From Emydura subglobosa (lineage: Eukaryota > Chordata > Testudines > Chelidae), in contig ML679954.1 of NCBI GenBank assembly GCA_007922225.1, forward strand, positions 19,631,619 through 19,695,618: a stretch of 64,000 bases of DNA. Reading direction: 5' to 3'. The notes under the pieces were generated by a model that saw nothing but the letters and a program-made list of their open reading frames with translations, was not told where the DNA came from and searched no databases. The stretch's first letter is position 1. Each line of letters opens with the position of its first letter. Shown here piece after piece: positions 50,601-57,979 of the stretch. Made by a program: the position numbers and the translations under genes.

Positions 50601-53600
50601 ACGTAATTCACATGCTTTATGAGTTAGGCATATTTAAAGACAATTTAAAAACTGGACTGATTGTTGAACTGAAGACATAAAACAAGTCAAACAGCGTGTG
50701 GCAATCTGAGTAGTGCAGTGAAGATTTACACGCATCTGTTGCACACTGTCAGTGTGGACTGTTCTACCACACACTAAAAGTTCCCTGGAACACTTTGATC
50801 TATTCCTGCTCCAAAGTGGGCTAGATCAAAACACATCAGGTAACTTTTACTGTCGCAGGGTCCATACAGACAGTTAGCACATGACATGCTAGGGCAGTGC
50901 AGATTTACCCCAGCTTGTTGTGTACTGACTGTTCAACTAGATAAGCTGTAAGACAAGGGACAGGAGCTTAAGTCCATAACTTTTTGAATTAGTGCTATTT
51001 TATTAAGACCATAGCAATGAGTTTAGAAGAGTCTCACACCCAATAAGTAATAGATTGGTCATAATGGAAGTTTTGGACTGCAATTGTTCCCTGCACTCAA
51101 TATATTTGTTTCCCAACACACTTTTGGACAAGGTACCACTTAATGCAGTGATCCCAAACTTTTTCTGTTGCTCCCCACTTCACCTGTAATGGAACCTGTC
51201 CGTGCCCTCCCGGGAGCCATGTTCAGGATCCAGGAGCGGAGCCACAGTTGGGGCTGGAGCTGCGGCCAGGAATGGGGCCATGGTAGGAGCTGCAGCTGGT
51301 GCCATGGCCTGGACAAGAGCTGCGGCTGAGAGCCAGGAGCCGAGGCCAGGCTCGGCAGTTTGGGGACCAATGACTTAATGCCATAGTGGAGTTGCATTTG
51401 CTTATGATAAGGCTCAGTTTTCCCTTAGGGACTTATTGTTATTTACACAAAGACCCCTTTACACCACTGAGAACTGTAAATTAAATTTATATTCACTTTA
51501 AATTTACGCAGCCAGGGAGATATAAAGAGGTCTTGGTTTAAATGAGATTTAGTATTTTCAGAATCCATATTTTAATGACATCAGTTAAGTAGAGGTTTTC
51601 AGCTGTATTTCAAATATGTAATAGGTATTCAAATAAGCATCTACTGTATATTTTGAATGAAGCCAAAATTAGCATACTGAACCCTTTAAAAACATGGAGT
51701 GGTTATTATTCTGCACGAGCTATCTGTCAGATTCAGAATCAACTCTTAAGTCCCCAGCACTGTACTGGAGTAGGAATGAAAGCTGAAAACGATTTCTGAG
51801 ACTGTAATGTTTTTCTGTAATACATATTGGTAGGATACAGCTTTTTCAGTTATTGAGAAGAACTGGAGATTGTAGGTGGTTTTTTATGCACAGATTGAGT
51901 TGATCTTACAAATTTGTATGCTGTTTTCACAGCCGGGCTGGCTTTGGTCATTGCTGTGTTGATTAGTGCACCTCCTTTCTGAAACATACAAAAACATATT
52001 TGAATAACCCTTACAACACAGGTTAAAAGTTAAGACAATAGCAAGAAAAATAAATAACAGGCTGGCATACAATTAAGTAGGGAAATAATGGCCCTGCTTT
52101 TAAATTAGGAAAAATTTCTACAGCTGTATCGCATCTACAGCCTACTGTCTACAACTACACAAGGGTTACAGTACGTCAGTATCATGGCTGACACATATTT
52201 ATCAAGGCATTCTAAGATAATGACGCAGTCTCATACCTATGCATGAACTGTTACCATTATACATGTAATATGTAAGTTTTACTTGGCTTTTTAATGGATA
52301 TATTGTATCATTAAAACAAACAAACAAACAATTTCTATCACATTGAGGTAATCATGTCTAATTTAATTATATAACAGTTTTGTCTAAAATACTATCATTT
52401 ATTAAACCTTCCTGGTAACCATGTTGTGCAACAAAGGGTCCTCTGTTAGTCAGACTATAAAAACATTAATATTAACCAAACTGCTGTTTATTAGAAGTGA
52501 TAAAATTCCTATCAAATCCTCGTGCCACACCTAACTCAGAGTTATGGAATGTAACACAAAACAGCATACAGAAAAATACTTGGCTAGATACACAGAGAAA
52601 CATTCTGTGCTTCTCAAAATTTGGCATTTATTTTGTGGATGAGATTTTTTTCCTCATTTTTAAACTAATATAAAGATGTTGTCATTACAAAGACACTACT
52701 TTATGACAAAATATATTTGGGTAAAAATAACTTCCTTAATAATGTAAGATATTTTCTCTGTTACATAAATACAAGGAACAGTACAAAAATTTAGAGACTG
52801 GCACTAAATTGACCATATAAAGTCAAATATCCTTTTAAGGCTCGATGTTCAGTATGATGACTTTTCCAAAGATAAATAAACTAGTCAAATAAAAATAAAG
52901 TTTTATACCTTTACTGTATGCACCCACTGCTGATAAGATCTTGAATTTCCTAAGATGTGAATGTAAAATAAAATAAAATAAAATGATCAGAAACACGTTC
53001 AACACATTTTTGGGTGTTCCTGCCCTCTCCATAATATACTTTGTATTTAAAAAAAAATTGACTTAGATTCTTATACGAATTTGAGTCTTTCAAGAATGTG
53101 GAGGATGAAACTCCATATACACAAAAACCAAAATGGGGGTTACCCTATTATGAACCCCTTATTTTCTTTCCAATAGTGCTTTTCCACTACACCCAATAGT
53201 TTCTGTGAAGAAAACTGCTAACTCTGACTCAAGTACAAAGAGAAATTAAGGTCAGAAAAAACAAGAGACTCACTAAAACAAAAGTAAAAAATCATAAAAA
53301 GTCTGAAGGATGGGGATGTATATATTGTGCAAAGAATATATTTTGTATTCAATATAGTGTTTTCCTCCTTTTTACCCAGAGCTGGGTTCATTCTTCTCTT
53401 CTCTCTGGGCAAAAAGAAAACCTTGCAGTGAGAAAAGGAACTGGGCTGTAGACACTACCATCTTACAGTCAAAGAGAAAAGGACAAGCGACAGGAATAAG
53501 AACCTTGGCATCACTTCACATCTCCTGTGTACGGAGACTCTCTGTCACTGGAAGTGTAAATTACATGTTATTTCTTTCACACTGTAGAAGGCAAGTGGAT

Positions 53601-56600
53601 GAGTAAAACAACTACCAACATAGATAAGTTCTTTGGGTGCTATTATATTATTAAATTGGCCACAAAAGACAAGCTAACATTTGATAGGCTGAGGTAGAAC
53701 TGAAACATCACTTTCATAAGGCACTTCAGTTGAACACGTAAGCCTGACTTCCTTATCTTTGAGAAATGTTCAGAGTAGATTAATCACTTGAATTTACTGA
53801 TACTGTGAAGTGCAGTGATAGCTACCATGAATGAATACTTCCAAGCAAGAAATTTGAGCTCACAAAAATCATGTTCAAAGAGAGCATTTATCAACTTTGC
53901 AAGGAATACACTGATATTCTTTGACAACATAGGAGATTTCAAAAGTTTCTTAAGATCTGAAATAAATCTAATAACTAAAAACTGGATTAGCCAAAACACC
54001 AGCAAACCAAGCTCTCATAGAACATATCTCAGGACTAACTGGATAATTGCAAAAGGTAATCCAGCAATTTCTGAGTGGGACAAGTGAAGGGATTAGCTGT
54101 TTGGACTTGTACAAATGCTTTCATTTAAATGTTCCAGGCCATTGCACTCAATTCCTTGCGAGCAATTCTGCAATAGCCAATTCTCAGGAACAGTGGTGTG
54201 AGTGAAAAGTGATGCCAAGTTGGAAAAGACAGCTTAACAGAGTTGACTGTTCTCACATCCCCTGCATAAATCCCTTTACAAATACACAACAGTCACAGAG
54301 ACTGAACAGTTGTCCCTTAAGATTGACTAGGCTCACTAGAGTTACTGGAGGATACACAGTATACACACAAAAACTATTTCCTCACCATAAGGTAGAACGT
54401 AGCCACTACTAATTCACCAATATAATGAACTTGCTAATGTAACAATTTATTGCTCAGGGCCAAGGTAATCTTAGACAGAGAATCATTTGGGACTTGATCA
54501 AACGTCCATTGAAATAATGGACTACTACTGGCTCTTAAGAGAGAAATTCCCACACTTGAAGCGTGTTTACCATGGCCCCTATGAATTCACTTCTTACCAG
54601 AGATTATAGTAGATGAGATTTTGTAATTTATTATGAGGTTTATTAGTCCAGAATACTGATGGGGAGGCTTATAGGTCACAAATCCTTCCGAAGTTCTATC
54701 ATTTACTAGCCAATGAGTGAAGAAAAACAGATACAACCTCAACCAGGGAAAACACAAAGCAAACACTACATGTGCTGAGCCATATCTGAACTACCTCAAA
54801 TTTAAGTTGGAAAAAATGAATTCTTATTATAAAGATCAGATCCCCGACACAGATTCAAAGTCTCTTGACTTCTTCACTATTAAGGAGAATCTTTTTCCAC
54901 TAGTAGCTCCAAGGTTGTCAGCATAAATTAAAAAAAAATAGCGTACTAATATAATACAATACTAATGTTTACTGATATTTTATTCACTAAATTTGCCAAT
55001 ACCTTCTGGTTATGAAAAAGATATTCTCTGGATGAGTAAAATGTATCTGTAAAAATTATTACCAAGCCCCAGTCCAAGAAAAATTAGGTGATAGGTTCAA
55101 AGGTACAGCTGGTCTGCTGCTACAGAAGCAGGAAAGATTCCCAGTTAAACTTCTTGCTAATATTTATTTATGTATGAAGGCAATTTGCTGAGAATCCCAA
55201 GATTTGTAGTTTGTATTTCTGAGCAGCCAGATGTGCCCAGGGGCCAGCAAGTTTAAATAACTGTGCAAAAAGTTTTTATTGAACAGTAGCAATGCAACAC
55301 AGGCTAACATTGGGTTTTAGCCTATTTTCCAATATGACCACATTAAAGAAAAAGAAAGAGTTCTACTGATAAAATTAATTTCATAAGTTTTTGCCATTAA
55401 CATGAGATACTTTTTCCAGCAATGAAAAATGCTTTTCCTCTTGTGAAAGGGAATGTAGTGAAGCATAGTGTGAAAGTGTGAGAGAAAAAAGAAGGGGGGA
55501 AAAAAAAAAACAGATGGCCCAAAGGGAACATAAAAATGATTAGCAATCCTAATATGCCTGCAATAAGCAGGCTCCCGGGAGGTGGGGTGTTGAACACCTG
55601 ATTCTCAACATTATTCCCAGGTCTCTGCTTGCACTGGCATACTCCTTCCCCATTCCCTGCCTCCACTTGACATTTACCCTGTAAAAAAATTGATTGAAAA
55701 AAGTTTACAACAGGTGGGGAACAAATTTTCCACCAGCTAACAGAATTGTTTTTTCATGTGGCACACCTAGAGAGAGCACAAAAAGGACTCATCAACTCTG
55801 TCCCTCCAGCAGAACTGATAGAATAGAAGCAAAAGACCACAGAATGCACCATCAATAATCCTAGCACTGAAAGTTACATTCACACTGATGATTCTTATAT
55901 TTACTTCTATCGGCGAATGCATGTGACAGAAGATGGAAACCTGAGAAGTTTTAGTGGGAATGCTGCCTGATGCAGAATGCCATTTTGATACAGTAGACAA
56001 TTTCTTTTCATCCTTCAGACTGAAAAAGCGTATTTTCAAATCACTATATTTAAAGAAAAATCTACTTATATATATTTCTGATGAAATGCTGTCCCTATCC
56101 CTTCACCAATGCACAGGTTACTTTGACTTTTAGTGACCTCTCTGAAAGCTGGTCTCCACCCAGTTTTGTAAAGTCTTGGGCCAATGGTAAAGTTGATGGG
56201 ATTTAACTATGAAAAATAATACAGTTCTACCCCATTAGTGTCACCAGATGTCACCCTCAATTCCATACTTGTTGCTCTCTCTCCACCTCATAATGATAAT
56301 GAGGCAGCAGTTATGTAAATATTGAATAGGTGCCCTAAGCAATTTGTCCACAATATGATACAGTTTGTCTGACTTGAAAAGTCAGGATACAATACATTCT
56401 AACCCAAAAAACTGCTATTGAGGGTGAGCATTCCCTCATGAGCATAGCCAGATAAGACATGAGGTTGACAAAACGTATCAATGTAGAGCCAAAAACCTAA
56501 CTTTATCCAAGTTCTAATGTTGTTTCACTGCACCCTCTTGACCTCTTAACAGCAGAGAGCAAAGGAAGCACTGACATTACCTATCTGAATTGACATGGCC

Positions 56601-57979
56601 ACTGCGTAAAAACTATTTATAAAGCTGTAGAAGTAAGTTGCCCTAAAGGGCACGGAGACTGGGGGGTCAGGGGGGAGAGGACTAAATCTTGGTTTGACCA
56701 CCATTCTCTCCTAACCTCATCAAGGAAAAACAAGCCAGATCTCAGCCCAAGACTAGGGAGATGGGAGAAAGAAGGGAGCAAAGGTCACTTTACAGTCAGG
56801 ATCTAGAGAAGTAGGCTTCTATATCGAGTGTTCAGAGGACATGGTACGAAATCTGCTATGGTGGCTTTGCAGGGCAAATCCTCCACTGGCCAGATCTGCT
56901 AGCTTTAAGGTAGCTTTGTAGGAGAAGACTGTCCCAAAGCTGCCCTAAGAGACAGAATTTGGTTCAAATCACACAATTCACATTGGTAAAGAAGACTGAG
57001 GCTCTGCTATGAAAATTAACGGTAAAAATGGCATTGTGGAGGCCCACATTTATTGTAGGAAATATAAGTGGTTTATAACTAAGAAGGTGTAACTGACTAG
57101 CCATGGAACTAGAAATGATTAGAGAATCCTGATAGAAACACAGAACATGGAATTGGATCCACTTTGAGCTTTCTTGGATATACTGGCTTGGCAGGCTAGC
57201 AGGAATTAAAAGTAATAAAAATTTATTTTAGTCATTAAAGTCAGTGAATATGACTGAACACAAGCAGGAAATAGTAGATTTGATTAGGAAGAAGATACAT
57301 TTTTACACTGTCGCTTTTTAGAGTAGAATTCTAAAGATTAAGATTATTTAAGCATAGTGCATTTTGCTTGAGACAGTAATAATTTATATTTTGGAGAAAT
57401 TTGCCTTAGGTACATTGCAGAAACACATGAAATATGTGAATTTTTAAAAAAGACATTATAAAATAACTAAATTAACTGTTAATAAAAGGAAAGGAATTAG
57501 GGAATCAAAATCTTGTAATTATTACAAAAATATTCTTCAGCCAGTAAATATCTGATCAGTTATTAAGCAAGCCAATACTTTAAAAAATCTAATAAAATCT
57601 CACTTGATCTTGATTTTATAAAAACCAGATCATTAAATTAAAATAATTCCATTTATTTTCATTTAATGCACTCCAAATGTTTGGCTAAATAGCGAGTTAG
57701 CTATTCTGCTACTGATACATAATGGACTGAAACTCTGCTAAAAATGAATCAGAAGTATTTAGTCAGATAATCAGTAATAATGTTAAGCCGTTATCTGGTT
57801 TATGTTCAAGTCAAAATGACATCTTCAATGGATCCTGTGGAACAGGCAATGATATATACAAACAAATGCTCCTGAAATAATTCTGTACCTCCACAGAAGC
57901 CTCCATTAGTGATCTCTTCTTCAAAAACATCAGAGAACCCTTTTCCTACATTTAGCTTTGATAGTCGACCATCAATAAA
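23092..57979 (-). CDS. DENND1B: DENND1B, 3' eight coding exons (C-terminal 410 codons)
   Basis: DENND1B (connecdenn 2) is a DENN-domain guanine exchange factor for Rab35 that works at clathrin-coated and endosomal membranes. Eight exons, in transcript order, are 57979-57889, 52949-52909, 51978-51910, 48772-48716, 47848-47738, 31805-31717, 26121-25905 and 23649-23092. All junctions are GT–AG and the phases join without a break (1233 nt: 410 codons and TAA). The product begins [20 protein letters not shown], passes through a basic helix-rich segment ([20 protein letters not shown]), an acidic segment, and a serine-rich tail ending SSKSSGNKA. These are the end of the DENN region and the variable tail that in the family binds AP-2 and clathrin. 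The human protein is roughly 775 residues, so about half is here. The DENN catalytic exons lie off the right edge. The order opposite CRB1 matches human. Confidence 0.95.
23650..25904 (-). other. DENND1B: Last intron of DENND1B
   Basis: A 2.25-kb intron. Its only recognised content is the Penelope-like remnant at 23985-24989. The rest is unique-looking AT-rich sequence, with no alternative exon that I can support. Confidence 0.8.
23985..24989 (-). mobile_element. Penelope-like element remnant with inverted terminal repeats
   Basis: About 1 kb bounded by long inverted repeats. The left block (about 24040-24125, with TTGGACCAATTTCTGTTGGT and GAGCTCTTCTCCAGGTCTGG) reappears inverted at about 24890-24975 with roughly 80% identity by eye. 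Between them the - strand encodes broken fragments typical of the C-terminal half of Penelope-like proteins: [14 protein letters not shown] (about 24724-24683), CKTCRHIS (about 24593-24570), HVVYL (about 24500-24486) and GEHFSLNDH (about 24427-24401). The last two belong to the GIY-YIG endonuclease region. Stops and frameshifts interrupt all of them. The reverse transcriptase part is absent. Penelope elements are known for inverted or tandem terminal repeats. Confidence 0.72.
25905..26121 (-). CDS. DENND1B: DENND1B exon: [17 protein letters not shown] segment
   Basis: A 217-nt exon with acceptor TGTTTTTAG and donor GTTAGT, which is less canonical after the T. It opens [18 protein letters not shown], continues [20 protein letters not shown] and ends [17 protein letters not shown]. 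The matching human sequence is closely similar, which makes the exon certain. The serine/acid-rich pattern suits CK2-type phosphorylation; that is inference. Confidence 0.94.
26122..26894 (-). other. DENND1B: DENND1B intron, part before the CR1 cluster
   Basis: AT-rich intron sequence without recognised elements. Near 26717 and 26750 the 14-mer ATCTATGTCCCACA occurs twice, 34 bases apart, as a small local duplication. Confidence 0.6.
26895..27166 (+). mobile_element. CR1 LINE 3' fragment
   Basis: A 5'-truncated CR1 in + orientation, antisense to DENND1B. It carries the end of ORF2 (GGGGGAGGTCTAAGTTGGAT, TTTTCACTAGGAGGGTGG) and then the standard CR1 tail GTTGGACTAGATGATCTCCT, AGGTCCCTTCCAATTCTA, ending in TCTATGATTCTAT, the terminal octamer repeat of CR1. 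The 3' end at 27166 is sharp; the 5' truncation is approximate. Confidence 0.9.
27167..27521. repeat. Pyrimidine-rich low-complexity spacer
   Basis: About 350 bases dominated by C and T (CTTCCTCCCCCTCCTTCCCA, CTCCTCTTCCCCTCC) between two CR1 tails that face each other. No coding sense is evident; open frames on both strands reflect the biased composition. Confidence 0.6.
27522..30330 (-). mobile_element. CR1 LINE, long 5'-truncated copy
   Basis: About 2.8 kb of CR1 on the - strand, with its 3' end near 27522 (tail AAGGTCAGAAGGGACCATTA on + is the inverted CR1 end). In element order there is an endonuclease piece (30285-30085, with DFNFPDIDW), an inter-domain and reverse transcriptase N-terminal piece (29731-28991, with [20 protein letters not shown]), a reverse transcriptase core (28945-28484, with [12 protein letters not shown] and [10 protein letters not shown]), and the C-terminal domain (28188-27943, with [20 protein letters not shown]). 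The catalytic FADD motif is intact but the frame is interrupted. The expected GDFN of the endonuclease reads RDFN, so the copy is dead. It is sense with DENND1B. Confidence 0.92.
30333..31240 (-). mobile_element. CR1 LINE, second - strand fragment with internal deletion
   Basis: Directly beyond the first copy, sequence typical of the reverse transcriptase N-terminal region restarts on the - strand (on +: AGGCCAACCCTGTCAAAGAA, AATCCATGCTGGCTATTCTG). From about 30550 it jumps to sequence typical of the CR1 endonuclease half (TCATTTCATGATCACTTTCA, CCCCCATTACTACTG, CCAGTCAGGAGATTTATCCC). The order implies a separate copy with an internal deletion. Open frames are short and broken. Confidence 0.75.
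31375..31510 (+). mobile_element. 3' end of an ancient amniote SINE/LINE
   Basis: GCTCTTCAGGGCAGAGACCA, GTGTACAGCACCAAGCACAA and GGTGCTATAGTAATACAAAT followed by an AATAATAATTATA tail form a pattern common at retroposon 3' ends in birds, turtles and crocodilians. The body is not preserved. The exact family is uncertain. Confidence 0.55.
31717..31805 (-). CDS. DENND1B: DENND1B exon: acidic Asp-run segment
   Basis: An 89-nt exon with acceptor TTCTCTCCAG and donor GTAAGCC, ending in phase 2. It encodes [18 protein letters not shown], then five more Asp residues, then EMDRTSK. The run of six Asp codons is a GAT/GAC repeat (31739-31756). Human has a similar acidic cluster here. Two introns carrying CR1 insertions flank it. 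Confidence 0.9.
33024..35850 (-). mobile_element. CR1 LINE, long copy interrupted by a younger CR1
   Basis: The element's 3' end is at about 33024 (on +: GAACATAAAAATGGCCATAC, GGTCAGACTAACGGTCCATC). It is split at about 33162-33716 and resumes with CCCAGCCTCTGGAAGTCAGA. The - strand then encodes a reverse transcriptase piece (34925-34461) with [42 protein letters not shown] and KFADDTKL. The FADD catalytic motif is preserved. Upstream sequence to about 35850 is inter-domain and endonuclease-side CR1 with stops. The family is different from the copy at 27.5 kb, judging by its tail. The copy is inactive. Confidence 0.88.
33162..33716 (-). mobile_element. CR1 LINE nested inside an older CR1
   Basis: On + it begins ATAGAATCATAGAAC, the inverted CR1 octamer tail, then GGAAGGGACCTGAGGAGGTT and CTCCTGCTCAAAGCAGGACC. 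The - strand encodes the C-terminal ORF2 fragments [20 protein letters not shown] (near 33660) and [20 protein letters not shown] (near 33350). It is about 555 bp, 5'-truncated, and inserted so that the two halves of the surrounding CR1 read on either side. The insertion is therefore younger than its host. Confidence 0.9.
37555..38158 (+). mobile_element. CR1 LINE 3' fragment
   Basis: A 600-bp CR1 end on the + strand, antisense to DENND1B. It begins AACTGGCCATCAGGAAATGT, includes GGAGGGAATTTTCCCCCAGG and ends GGTCAGACTAGATGTCATAT, GGTCCCTTCTGACCTTAGAT, TCTGAGTCTATGAG. This tail is the same subfamily type as the - strand copy at 27522, so the two are related copies in opposite orientation 10 kb apart. 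Confidence 0.9.
38195..38312 (+). repeat. Left arm of a 3-kb-spaced inverted repeat
   Basis: The stretch CTCCTTCTCCCATCTTATTT, AGCAACAGGAATTACAGACA, GAATTATGGCTCC and CAGTCAAGGGTACTGTG is repeated in inverted orientation at about 41048-41160. Both arms can be read as a short peptide ([17 protein letters not shown] here, [17 protein letters not shown] in the other), which shows the homology clearly. I do not think either is coding. Confidence 0.7.
39579..39650. repeat. Short tandem repeat of about 25-30 bp
   Basis: The unit AGCTGTAAACCCAATTTAGC plus CAGAAC occurs as two nearly perfect copies (from about 39600 and from 39624), preceded by a degraded copy with GTAAACCCATTTTAACT. This is a local minisatellite-like duplication. 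Confidence 0.75.
40262..40580. mobile_element. Interspersed repeat, MITE-like
   Basis: It starts ATCAACCCCAAATGTACAAA with AGTCATGATTTTAGGGGCCC and ends AAAATCAGGAGAATTGGCAA. The ends resemble weak inverted repeats (TTATCAACCCC against TTGCCAATTCTCC). The internal motif AGCTGAGATTTTCACGTCA, next to an A run, recurs in sauropsid repeats of this type. There is no coding capacity, and target duplications are not convincing. Confidence 0.45.
41048..41160 (-). repeat. Right arm of the 3-kb-spaced inverted repeat
   Basis: Read on the - strand it gives CCCTCTTCTCCCATCCTACC, AAGAACAGCAGTTACGGACA, GTGTTATGGCTCCACC and GACAGTCAAGGTATCCGTG. It aligns with the arm at 38195-38312 in inverted orientation at about 70% identity by eye. 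Confidence 0.68.
47738..47848 (-). CDS. DENND1B: DENND1B exon: start of the variable tail
   Basis: A 111-nt, phase-0 exon with acceptor GTTGTATAG and donor GTAAGTC. It translates to [20 protein letters not shown] then [28 protein letters not shown] corresponds to VQYTPVYKLHN of the human protein as I recall it. Confidence 0.94.
48716..48772 (-). CDS. DENND1B: DENND1B exon: [19 protein letters not shown]
   Basis: A 57-nt, phase-0 exon with acceptor TTTTCTAG and donor GTATGT. It encodes 19 residues, eight of them basic (Lys, Arg or His). It continues the amphipathic basic helix of the preceding exon. The exon length is a multiple of three, so skipping would keep the frame. Confidence 0.94.
48773..51145 (-). 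other. DENND1B: DENND1B intron, part with a palindromic element
   Basis: AT-rich intron sequence. The stretch around 49500-49760 has fragments such as CTCAAAAGTAGCC and GGGGCACTTTTCGAGGCCAG that resemble decayed palindromic repeats, but I cannot bound an element. The palindrome at 50690-50950 is listed separately. No exon is supported. Confidence 0.5.
50690..50950. mobile_element. Imperfect palindromic MITE, about 260 bp
   Basis: The left half, with CTGTCAGTGTGGACTGTTCT, CACTAAAAGTTCCCTGG and CTTTGATCTATTCCTGCTCC, pairs with the reverse complement of the right half: CTGTCTGTATGGACCCTG, CAGTAAAAGTTACCTGATG and TTTTGATCTAGCCCACTTTG. The centre is near 50817. Nearly the whole length folds on itself, which is typical of fold-back or MITE-type elements. 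The ends are approximate. Confidence 0.65.
51146..51372. mobile_element. Non-autonomous hAT-type element (227 bp) with 8-bp duplication
   Basis: The left end CAGTGATCCCAAACTTTTTC and the right end, reverse complement CATTGGTCCCCAAACTGCC, are inverted repeats of the CAGTGGTTCCCAAAC type known from hAT/Charlie elements. The octamer ACTTAATG flanks both sides (51138-51145 and 51373-51380). The interior is GC-rich with repeated AGCTGCGGC/AGCTGCAGC and CCAGGAGC motifs, in sharp contrast to the AT-rich intron. No open frame is relevant. It lies about 540 bp from a DENND1B exon. Confidence 0.87.
51910..51978 (-). CDS. DENND1B: DENND1B exon: [10 protein letters not shown] segment
   Basis: A 69-nt, phase-0 exon with acceptor GTATGTTTCAG and donor GTAAGAT. 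It encodes [20 protein letters not shown] followed by YKF. The segment is highly conserved in DENND1 proteins and is basic and helical in character. Confidence 0.94.
52909..52949 (-). CDS. DENND1B: DENND1B exon: 41-nt microexon-like exon
   Basis: Acceptor ACATCTTAG and donor GTATAAAA bound 41 nt. Joined to the phase-1 codon before it, it reads [14 protein letters not shown]. The SYQQWV motif matches the human protein at this place. It is too short for ordinary ORF calling and was found by looking for the piece missing between its neighbours. Confidence 0.92.
52950..57888 (-). other. DENND1B: DENND1B intron without recognised repeats
   Basis: A 4.9-kb intron, AT-rich. I see no clear LINE, SINE or DNA element and no exon with acceptable splice sites and DENND1 resemblance. 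A poly(A)-like run lies near 55499-55510. Open frames such as 53815-54087 lack family resemblance. Confidence 0.55.
57889..57979 (-). CDS. DENND1B: DENND1B exon: end of the DENN region
   Basis: A 91-nt exon between acceptor TATATTCCAG and donor GTACAG, ending in phase 1. It translates to [20 protein letters not shown] then [10 protein letters not shown]. The FIDGRL and [10 protein letters not shown] motifs are strongly conserved among DENND1 paralogues, which secures the family assignment. The preceding exon is not in the remaining 6 kb of the window. Confidence 0.93.
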
